A DNA stretch of 9,399 nucleotides from an uncultured Acetobacter sp. (lineage in GTDB: Bacteria; Pseudomonadota; Alphaproteobacteria; Acetobacterales; Acetobacteraceae): NCBI RefSeq assembly GCF_937875265.1, contig NZ_CALLXM010000291.1:1-9399 (forward strand), written 5' to 3'. The first letter of the stretch is position 1. Every line of letters starts with the position of its first letter. The translations under genes were made by a program, and so were the position numbers. Shown one piece after another: positions 1-5,959 of this stretch. A model generated the notes under the pieces. That model was not told the origin of the DNA. It did no database searches and saw only the letters and a program-made list of their open reading frames with translations.

Positions 1-120
1 TATGGCATGGGGATGGAATGTCATGCCTGCATTCCTTGCGTTAAGGCGTGTGGAGAAAGAGAGATGCCATATAGGGCCAACGTTGTGGCTAAAGTCGCTG
101 TAAGCGGCAAACGGAAGGAA

Positions 121-169
121 CGGGCGGTCATAAGATCCCCTTATCTACTGGGGCGGTGATGACCGCCCG
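121..169. repeat. GC-rich inverted repeat (hairpin)
   Basis: The arms CGGGCGGTCAT (121-131) and ATGACCGCCCG (159-169) are perfectly complementary over 11 bases and enclose a 27-base loop. Inside the loop CCCC (137-140) and GGGG (150-153) could pair in addition. It lies 94 bases past the stop codon of the leftward ATPase gene. No uninterrupted T-run follows on either strand, only TTCCTTCC on the minus strand, so it is not a textbook intrinsic terminator. It may protect or end the transporter mRNA, or belong to a gene to the left. Confidence 0.5.
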
Positions 170-194
170 GATAACGACTTCATTTCAATTTAAT

Positions 195-218
195 AACGAA
201 GCCGTGGGGTCTTTCGTT
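195..218 (-). terminator. Possible weak terminator of the transporter operon
   Basis: The stem AACGAA (195-200) with TTCGTT (213-218) plus one G-T wobble lies 45 bases after the ATPase stop. It is followed on the minus strand by AT-rich sequence without a clean U-tract. It is the first stem-loop downstream of the operon. The stem is short, so the terminator call is tentative. Confidence 0.2.
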
Positions 219-262
219 TGGAATGTTGTAAATCTTACTTTTGCATGGACTGGTGTTTGCGC

Positions 263-1042
263 TTAGTAGCGGATCATCTGGTCCAGAAAGCTTTGCGCGC
301 GGTCTGTCTGGGGGGTTGTAAAAAAGGTTTCGGGCGGTGTTATTTCAAGAATTCGTCCCTGATCCATAAAGACAATTTTATCAGCAATACGGCGGCTGAA
401 GGCCATCTCATGCGTGACGCACAAAGTGGTAATGCCTTGTTCTGCCAGCGTGTCCATAATGCTGACAATCCCGGTGATAGCTTCCGGGTCCAGCGCTGCT
501 GTCGGTTCATCAAACAGCATGACTTCTGGCTTCATGCACAGGGCACGGGCAATAGCTACGCGCTGCTGCTGGCCGCCTGAAAGCTGAATGGGATATTTGT
601 TGGCCTGCTCAGAAATTCCGACTTGTGCCAGAAAATTATGTGCCATTTCCTGCGCGTCTTTACGGGGCACTTTTCGGACAAGCAGCGGAGCCAGCGTGCA
701 GTTATCCAGGACACTCAGATGCGGAAACAGATTGTAGTTCTGAAAAACCATCCCGACCATGCAGCGGAGTTCGGTCAGATTGGTTTTTTCATTAATAAGC
801 TTGCCGTCAACCAGAATGCTGCCGCTGTCATGGGGCTCAATACGATTGAAGGTGCGGATAAGAGTTGATTTTCCAGACCCTGAAGGGCCCAGAACAACAA
901 TTTTTTCGCCCCGCATGACATCAAAATTCAGCCGGTCAAGTGCGACAAACTCTCCATAAAGTTTGCTCATGTTCCGCACGGAAATCATCGGTGCATCGTG
1001 CGGAGGCTGCCCCCCGTTGTGGGGGAGTGTATCAGACTGCAT
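263..1042 (-). CDS. Polar amino acid-type ABC transporter ATP-binding protein
   Basis: This is the cytoplasmic ATPase that powers the adjacent permease, of the GlnQ/HisP/ArtP class. In the 259-residue product the order of motifs is complete: Walker A GPSGSGKST (52-60), Q-loop glutamine (101) in VFQNYNLFPH, signature LSGGQ (154-158), Walker B VMLFDEP (174-180), D-loop (184-187) and switch histidine (211) in THEMAF. Length is slightly above the usual 240-250 because of an 18-residue N-terminal extension. The frame is open upstream to a codon at 1168, which would mean a 137-base overlap with the permease gene. ATG at 1042 is preferred: it overlaps the permease stop by only 11 bases and has a GGAAGA about 12 bases upstream. 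ATG at 988, just before the core fold, lacks a ribosome site. The substrate cannot be read from the ATPase. Confidence 0.93.
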   Translation of the reverse strand: MQSDTLPHNGGQPPHDAPMISVRNMSKLYGEFVALDRLNFDVMRGEKIVVLGPSGSGKSTLIRTFNRIEPHDSGSILVDGKLINEKTNLTELRCMVGMVFQNYNLFPHLSVLDNCTLAPLLVRKVPRKDAQEMAHNFLAQVGISEQANKYPIQLSGGQQQRVAIARALCMKPEVMLFDEPTAALDPEAITGIVSIMDTLAEQGITTLCVTHEMAFSRRIADKIVFMDQGRILEITPPETFFTTPQTDRAQSFLDQMIRY

Positions 1043-2636
1043 TGACTGTAGCTTTCTTCCGATCGGCCCATGAGAAGCGGCGTTCAACGCGTTTTTGTAA
1101 AAAGAGAAAGAAAAATACCATGGCAAGATAATAGACAAGGGCGGCTGCGTAATATTCTGTAAACTCAAACGTACGCGCGACTTGCACCTGAGTAATGGTC
1201 AGAAGTTCCTGCAAGGAAATGACGGAAGCCAGAGATGTGGTTTTCAGAAGACTGATAAATTCATTAATGGTTGGCGGAAGGGCCACGCGCAACGCCTGCG
1301 GGAAAATGACATAGCGATAAACCTGTTTGCGCGTCATTCCCAAGGCATCAGCAGCAAGCTCCTGGCCACCGTCAACGGCACTCAGAGCCGCACGGTTTAT
1401 TTCGACCTGATAGGCAGATTCATTAATTGAAAGGGCCACCAGTGTTGCCAGAAATGGCGTAAACCACTGTTCCCGAAAGATGGGGAAAAACTGCGGCAGC
1501 GCATTCCATATAAACAGGAGCTGCAAAAGTGTGGGAGCGCCCCGAAAAATGGACACATAACCGTTCAGCACCACTTTCAGTGCAGAGTTGCCGCTTCTGT
1601 TTAATGACATGGCCATGGGAATAGAAATGACAATGGCGAAAAAATGGGAGAGGAGCGCGACAGAAAGCGTAATGGCGGCTCCTTTTAAAAAGGCATATGA
1701 TGTCAGGGCAGAAAAGAACGCCCCCCAGTTGAACGCACTGGCATGTTCATCAGCGGATAGTGCTTGCTCCGCCTGCGCGGAGAGAGACCATTTCTGCCTG
1801 TAAGCGGCTAGCGTTCCATCCTGCTCAAGGTCAGCAAGGGCCTGCGCTGTCAGGGCATGGTCGTGCTGGTTTTTCCGCATGTAAGCAGCAAAATGGCGGT
1901 AGTCCTGATAATCAGGCTTGAGGATAATTCTTACTTTTCCATGCAGCTGTTTTTGCCGGAAATAAAGTTCGACATCCTGACTGACAAACGCGAACACACG
2001 CCCGATGAGCACCTGCTGCACGACCTGATCTTCTGTCGGGTATTGCTGAATGATAATGGGGGCCTTGCCCTCAGCCGCCAGAGCCAGATTTTCGCGCTCA
2101 ATCCGCGCGCCGTAGCTGGTGCCCGATTGCATGGCAATCGTTTTACCTGAAAGCTCAGCCATACTCTTGATGGGGGGCGTGTTTGCCCGTGCCACCACGG
2201 TGAGTGCGGTATCCTGATATGCAACAGCATCAAAATTCTTTTCCCGTGCGGGAAGTTGCACAATGCCGCTGAACACAATACCGCATCGTTGTGCTGCAAG
2301 GCTGGGGAAAAGCCCCGTAAAATCCATTGTGACCAGAGAGAGCGAGGCGTGCCAGCGCTTTGCAAGAGCTCGCACAACGTCAATATCCATTCCCTCGGGC
2401 TTGCTGGCGTCAGAACCCTGAATAAAGGTCATAGGGGGGAGGGTCGGGTTTGTGCAGACTGTCAGAGTGCCGTTTTCTATGAAGGATGGCGCGTCAGTTG
2501 CAGGTGTCTGGGCGTTTGCTGCGTGATGGGGGGCAAGTGCCAGCCCTGCGCCAATCAGGCAGGCTTTTAGAAACACGCCGGATGTTACCCTGCGGGTGTT
2601 ATGCAAAGTTTTGGCGAACGGGAAACGGACAGTCAT
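1032..2636 (-). CDS. Fused solute-binding protein/permease of a polar amino acid ABC transporter
   Basis: A single 534-residue protein joins the two parts that are usually separate in Gram-negative transporters. Residues 1-42 look like a signal peptide or anchor with a basic N-terminus, a hydrophobic stretch near 20-37 and an ANA|Q cleavage-like site. Residues about 50-275 match a periplasmic type-3 solute-binding domain (GTLTVCTNPTLPPM start, GMDIDVVRALAKR, and SGKTIAMQSGTSYG). Residues about 305-525 form a HisM/GlnP-type permease with several membrane helices and the ATPase-coupling loop QELAADALG (425-433), followed by the usual FPQALRVALPP. The start ATG shares one base with the LysR stop (TGATG), and the end overlaps the ATPase gene, so all three are probably translationally coupled. 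Such fusions are well known in lactic acid bacteria and streptococci (GlnP type). The ligand is likely a polar or cationic amino acid-like compound. A guanidino compound is inferred only from the neighbours. Confidence 0.92.
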   Translation of the reverse strand: MTVRFPFAKTLHNTRRVTSGVFLKACLIGAGLALAPHHAANAQTPATDAPSFIENGTLTVCTNPTLPPMTFIQGSDASKPEGMDIDVVRALAKRWHASLSLVTMDFTGLFPSLAAQRCGIVFSGIVQLPAREKNFDAVAYQDTALTVVARANTPPIKSMAELSGKTIAMQSGTSYGARIERENLALAAEGKAPIIIQQYPTEDQVVQQVLIGRVFAFVSQDVELYFRQKQLHGKVRIILKPDYQDYRHFAAYMRKNQHDHALTAQALADLEQDGTLAAYRQKWSLSAQAEQALSADEHASAFNWGAFFSALTSYAFLKGAAITLSVALLSHFFAIVISIPMAMSLNRSGNSALKVVLNGYVSIFRGAPTLLQLLFIWNALPQFFPIFREQWFTPFLATLVALSINESAYQVEINRAALSAVDGGQELAADALGMTRKQVYRYVIFPQALRVALPPTINEFISLLKTTSLASVISLQELLTITQVQVARTFEFTEYYAAALVYYLAMVFFFLFLQKRVERRFSWADRKKATVNAV

Positions 2637-3616
2637 CAGTAAGACTCTTCCAGCAGGGCACGAAATGTCTCAACCATCAATTCTGTTTCTGGGGAGATTC
2701 GGGCCAAAAAGTGAAAGCAGGTGATCAGTTGCAGGTTATTGAAGCTGATACGTCTAAGCAGGCCACGGTCAACAAGAGGCTTTGCAAAAGCTTCTGGAAG
2801 AAAACCAATGAAATTACCAGAAAGAATAAGGAGGGCGCGCCCGTCAACATTTTCCGCTGCTGCGTGAAAAGACAAATGGGTGCGTATCTCATTCCATTGC
2901 GCAGATGTCGCGGCATCAGAGACCGCAATCATGCGCTGGGATGCCAGTGTCTCCAGAGTGATATCGGCCTCTGGCACATGGAAAAGCGGATTTTTGGCAC
3001 CACAATACAGGTTGAGTGCCTCCGCCACTAAAGGGGTGCCTTGCACGCCAGGCATATTTTGCGGGTAGAGTGCTATGCCTACAGTCGCCTGCCCGTTGGT
3101 GACAGCGACTTCCACATCACGCGTGGAGGCAGAATGCACAGTCATGAACACGTTGGGGTGGCGGTTGGTAAAGGTTTCTATGGCCCGTATCAGCGGCGTT
3201 TCACCATGAGTTTGCAGGTTATCCGGAACGTAGAGCCGGAATGTGCCGGACAAAATGCCGCTTATCTGGTTAATGCGCTGCTGAAAGTGCTGGATATTTT
3301 GCAGCAGCGTAAGTGTCGCGTCCAGAACGGCCTGTCCCTCACCAGTGAGAGAAAAACCGCTTCGCCCCCGTTTACACAGCTTGAGGCCCAGACGCGTTTC
3401 CAGGGCGGAAATATCAAGGCTGATGGAGGACTTGCTTTTGCCCAATGCAATTTCAGCTGCGGAAAATCCACCTTGTGCGGCAACGGTGTGAAAAACACGC
3501 AACAAGCGCAGATCGACCTCTGAAACCTGGCCACTAAAACCGCTGGAGCGGCGCACGCTCGGCTTGCGGGGCGGCGGGGATGCTGAGGCTGGTGTGGGCT
3601 TGGCTGATCGGGTCAT
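2636..3616 (-). CDS. LysR-type transcriptional regulator
   Basis: This is a DNA-binding regulator of 326 residues. The winged helix-turn-helix occupies about 36-95 (DLRLLRVFHTVAAQGGFSAA, then the KSKSSISLDISALETRLG recognition region), and an effector-binding domain follows from about 120 (SGTFRLYVPD) to 320. It differs from typical members by a 30-residue proline/serine/arginine-rich N-terminal tail before the helix-turn-helix. The ATG at 3616 has a GAGAGGA about 13 bases upstream, somewhat distant, so a later start is possible. It is the first gene of the leftward operon: its TGA shares a base with the ATG of the fused transporter gene. It is also divergent from the hydrolase operon, the classical layout for a LysR protein controlling its neighbour. 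It therefore probably regulates both directions in response to the transported compound, by inference. Confidence 0.93.
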   Translation of the reverse strand: MTRSAKPTPASASPPPRKPSVRRSSGFSGQVSEVDLRLLRVFHTVAAQGGFSAAEIALGKSKSSISLDISALETRLGLKLCKRGRSGFSLTGEGQAVLDATLTLLQNIQHFQQRINQISGILSGTFRLYVPDNLQTHGETPLIRAIETFTNRHPNVFMTVHSASTRDVEVAVTNGQATVGIALYPQNMPGVQGTPLVAEALNLYCGAKNPLFHVPEADITLETLASQRMIAVSDAATSAQWNEIRTHLSFHAAAENVDGRALLILSGNFIGFLPEAFAKPLVDRGLLRRISFNNLQLITCFHFLARISPETELMVETFRALLEESY

Positions 3617-4023
3617 CTGATCTGTCGAGTCCTCTCAGTCGGGGCTGGTTGCGCGGAGCATAGGGTGTGAGACACGTTGCGCATCGAGGTGTCTGTCGAG
3701 GAGGTCGTGTGCTGCCTTACACTCACGGCATCCCCTCGCTTCTGTTGCTCTATCGTAAGCATGCCAGAGGGGGAAGTCGGAGGAAAGAGCGAAAGGAGGA
3801 GGCAACGCCCTGTGGCTGCTTTGGCTATATCGGGGGAAGGCGACTTTATCCCTAGGCTTTCTGCGGGAAAACTGTTTTTTTGCCCTCTCTTTACAGGCGC
3901 AGGACTGTGCCGGAGGGCAATGATTAATGATTTTATAAAGTGAACTCCGGTTTATTCTAATTTTGCGGCCGTTCCTTATTGGTTACAGTCAGGGAGACAT
4001 AGCAATCTCAAGGATTTCCGGTA
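3617..4023. other. Divergent regulatory region between the LysR and hydrolase operons
   Basis: This 407-base region separates the two operons and should carry both promoters. No established gene is seen. Near the LysR start there is a 9-base direct repeat TCTGTCGAG (3621-3629 and 3692-3700), two TTGCGC copies and an 11-base palindrome GTGTGAGACAC (3665-3675). A purine-rich tract at about 3766-3800 includes AAAGGAGG (3792-3799). A T7 run lies at 3875-3881 without an obvious stem before it. An AT-rich segment from 3920 to 3964 holds the candidate operator described separately. Small frames (3667-3855 and 3677-3943) have no recognisable content and are probably chance. Confidence 0.6.
3935..3961 (+). 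promoter_or_regulatory. Candidate LysR operator and -10 element for the hydrolase operon
   Basis: ATAAA (3935-3939) and TTTAT (3951-3955) form a perfect dyad separated by exactly 11 bases, the spacing style of LysR-type binding sites. It is immediately followed by TCTAAT (3956-3961), one mismatch from the -10 consensus, with no good -35 box. An activator bound over the -35 position would fit such a promoter and give a transcript start roughly 55 bases before the first gene. A further CCGGAG/CTCCGG pair spans 3910-3915 and 3945-3950. AT-rich dyads arise easily by chance, so this is a candidate only. Confidence 0.25.
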
Positions 4024-4896
4024 ATGGTCGCAAACCGCTGGTTTATTGATAGTGAAACCGGTGAACTGGCTGATGTGCTGCTCTGCCCGCCAGAGTACTA
4101 TCAGTGGATCCCGAGTAATGATATTGCCATTCAGACCATGGCAAACGGCGGTAAAATTGACCGCGCTGCGTTGAATGCGCAGTTTAAAGAGCTGGTCAGC
4201 ACGCTGAAAGAGGCTGATGTCTCCTGCCACTTCCTGAAACCTAAACCTGATATGCCGTATCAGGTTTATACGCGTGACAGCTCACAGACCACGCCATTTG
4301 GCACAGTGGTCACGCGCCTTATGCGTAAGGAACGTGTGGAAGAAGAAAGCGAGATCCGCTCCTTTTACGCACCCGATGAAATCTGGAAAAGCTGCACTAA
4401 AGGCTATATTGAAGGGGGGGATATCCACATTATCCGCCCTGGTCTGCTGGCTGTTGGCGTAAGCGGTGGTCGTACAGATGACGCGGGCGCTACAGAATTT
4501 ATCAGTTGGTTTGAGGAAGCCGGGTGGACCTGCCGTAAAATCCGGTTCCCGGAGCACTTTCTGCATCTGGATGTCATCTTTACAATGGTGGCAGAAAATC
4601 TGGCCATTGCGGCGGTTGACTGCCTTTCCGATGAGGATCTTGACTGGTTCAAAGCTCAGGGTATCCGGCTGCTGCCGGTAACCTATAAGGAAGCCATGCG
4701 TGACATGGGGTGCAATGTGCTGGCCCTCGGCAAGGATCGCGTTGTCAGCCCGTATCACTCTACCCGTATCAACGCTATGCTGCGGGCCGAAGGCCTGACC
4801 GTGCTTGACCCTGAACTGAACCAGTTCTCTCCCGGGGGCGGTAGCATTCACTGCATGACCATGCCTTTGCGTAGAAAGTCTCTGCTTCCGGCATAA
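4024..4896 (+). CDS. Guanidino-group hydrolase, dimethylargininase/arginine deiminase superfamily
   Basis: The 290-residue protein belongs to the pentein fold enzymes that attack a guanidino carbon with a cysteine. Visible active-site features are TRDS (83-86, substrate-binding aspartate), EGGD (130-133, acidic residue), SGGRTDD (147-153), HLD (181-183, catalytic histidine) and a C-terminal GGGSIHCMTMPLRR (271-284) with catalytic Cys277. Length fits dimethylarginine dimethylaminohydrolase rather than the longer classical arginine deiminase (about 400). Known family reactions convert methylarginines or arginine to citrulline plus an amine or ammonia; an arginine dihydrolase or amidinotransferase activity is also possible. 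AAGGA (4010-4014), 9 bases before the ATG, supports this start. It is the first gene of a rightward operon with a dehydrogenase and a ureido-acid hydrolase, so the product may be a ureido compound passed on to the latter. The substrate is not determined by the sequence. Confidence 0.88.
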   Translation: MVANRWFIDSETGELADVLLCPPEYYQWIPSNDIAIQTMANGGKIDRAALNAQFKELVSTLKEADVSCHFLKPKPDMPYQVYTRDSSQTTPFGTVVTRLMRKERVEEESEIRSFYAPDEIWKSCTKGYIEGGDIHIIRPGLLAVGVSGGRTDDAGATEFISWFEEAGWTCRKIRFPEHFLHLDVIFTMVAENLAIAAVDCLSDEDLDWFKAQGIRLLPVTYKEAMRDMGCNVLALGKDRVVSPYHSTRINAMLRAEGLTVLDPELNQFSPGGGSIHCMTMPLRRKSLLPA

Positions 4897-4985
4897 TGCA
4901 GGACTGGAGTAAACCTGCGTTGAGCATTTTTATGGCTGATCGGGCTTATCCTTTCACCATAGCGGGCGGGTAAAGGGAGTAAGGC

Positions 4986-5927
4986 ATGGCGCGACTTATT
5001 ATTAGTGCAGATGGTCCGGAAAAATTTGATGTCTGGAAAAATGCCTTTGCACAGGTCGCGCCTGATCTGACGGTTTGTTCCTGGTATGCCCCAGAGACCA
5101 AATCAGAGCCTGCTGATTATGTGCTGGTTTGGACACCTGAAAAGGACCATTACCCGGCATTGTCTGGCGTAAAGGCCATTATCTGCACGGGGGCGGGGGT
5201 GGATCACCTACTGCGTGCTCCTGAATTTCCTCATCATGTGCCATTGGTACGCATGGGGGGCACGCAAACAGCACAGTTAATGGCAGATTACGTGACATGG
5301 GCGGCTATCAGTCTTTTGCGGCAGGCCCGGACATGGGCCATTCAGCAAGCTGATGGGACGTGGGCTAACAACTGTATCGCCAGAACAACCGCCGAAACAC
5401 GCATTGCCATTATGGGGCTCGGCCATCTGGGGAGCTCTGTTGCTACGCATCTGGCCCGTGTGGGGTTTCAGGTTTCAGGCTGGAAGCGTTCGGCATCCGT
5501 GTTGCCCGGCGTGCAGGTCTATGCAGGGCAGGATGCTTTGCCGGATTTTCTGAAAACAGCTGATATTCTTGTCAATCTTTTACCAAGCACACCGCAGACC
5601 TGTGGTCTGGTGACCTATGATTTTTTAACAAATCTTCCGAAAGGCGCAGGCTTCATTAACGTTGGTCGTGGAGACCACGTAATGCAGCCTGACCTGATAA
5701 AAGCGCTGGATGACGGTGTATTAAGCGGTGCTGTGTTGGATGTGGTCACGCCCGAGCCGCTCCCCGTAACATCAGCTTTGTGGGCACATCCCAAGATTAC
5801 AGTAACGCCGCATGTTGCGTCCGAAGCATCGCCCGTTATGCAGGCCGACTATGTTGCTCAGGTTATTAAGAGCATGGAACGGGGCGAGACGCCTGCTTTG
5901 TTATGTGATCCTCAAAAAGGGTATTGA
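4986..5927 (+). CDS. D-2-hydroxyacid dehydrogenase, glyoxylate/hydroxypyruvate reductase A-like
   Basis: This is a 313-residue cytosolic NAD(P)H-dependent reductase of 2-oxo acids, close in length to GhrA. The Rossmann motif GLGHLG is at 144-149. The catalytic set is Arg228 in NVGRGD, Glu257 in LDVVTPEPL and His276 in VTPHVAS, and all three are present. Trp166-Lys167-Arg168 after the second strand suggests preference for NADPH, as in GhrA-type enzymes. The start has AAAGGGAG (4972-4979) 6 bases upstream. The 89-base gap after the previous gene holds only a weak GCAGG/CCTGC stem (4898-4918) and no clear terminator, so co-transcription is likely. The next gene starts 32 bases after its stop. 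Its role in the operon is not obvious: it could reduce glyoxylate or another 2-oxo acid released from the amino acid product. Confidence 0.9.
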   Translation: MARLIISADGPEKFDVWKNAFAQVAPDLTVCSWYAPETKSEPADYVLVWTPEKDHYPALSGVKAIICTGAGVDHLLRAPEFPHHVPLVRMGGTQTAQLMADYVTWAAISLLRQARTWAIQQADGTWANNCIARTTAETRIAIMGLGHLGSSVATHLARVGFQVSGWKRSASVLPGVQVYAGQDALPDFLKTADILVNLLPSTPQTCGLVTYDFLTNLPKGAGFINVGRGDHVMQPDLIKALDDGVLSGAVLDVVTPEPLPVTSALWAHPKITVTPHVASEASPVMQADYVAQVIKSMERGETPALLCDPQKGY

Positions 5928-5959
5928 ACACACCCAAAGTGCGAAAAAAGGACGGTAAA

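Larger units (their letters stand above)
1..262. other. Intergenic stretch beyond the transporter operon
   Basis: No convincing coding region was found on either strand. A plus-strand frame that opens at 218 runs antisense through the ATPase gene and is a shadow of it. The stretch holds several inverted repeats: an 8-base pair TATGGCAT/ATGCCATA at 1-8 and 64-71, a small GGAATG/CATTCC stem at 15-20 and 30-35, a longer GC-rich hairpin at 121-169, and an AT-bounded stem at 195-218. A neighbouring gene may begin to the left of the window, but nothing here shows which. Confidence 0.5.

Noticed and set aside
1042..1168. Longer ATPase form starting at 1168
   Set aside because: It would overlap the permease gene by 137 bases and adds 42 residues unlike ABC ATPases.
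1931..2383. Minus-strand 150-codon frame inside the fused transporter gene
   Set aside because: It is an alternative frame of a well-supported gene and shows no domain or ribosome site.
3846..3881. Intrinsic terminator before the T7 run at 3875-3881
   Set aside because: No stem of useful length precedes the T-run.
3617..4023. Guanidine riboswitch ahead of the guanidino hydrolase
   Set aside because: I looked for paired hairpins with ACGR loops and other conserved guanidine-sensor elements and saw no convincing set; GGCAACGCC at about 3800-3809 is a single short match.
4282..4851. Minus-strand 189-codon frame opposite the guanidino hydrolase gene
   Set aside because: It mirrors the real gene, is rich in chance residues, and has no recognisable motif.
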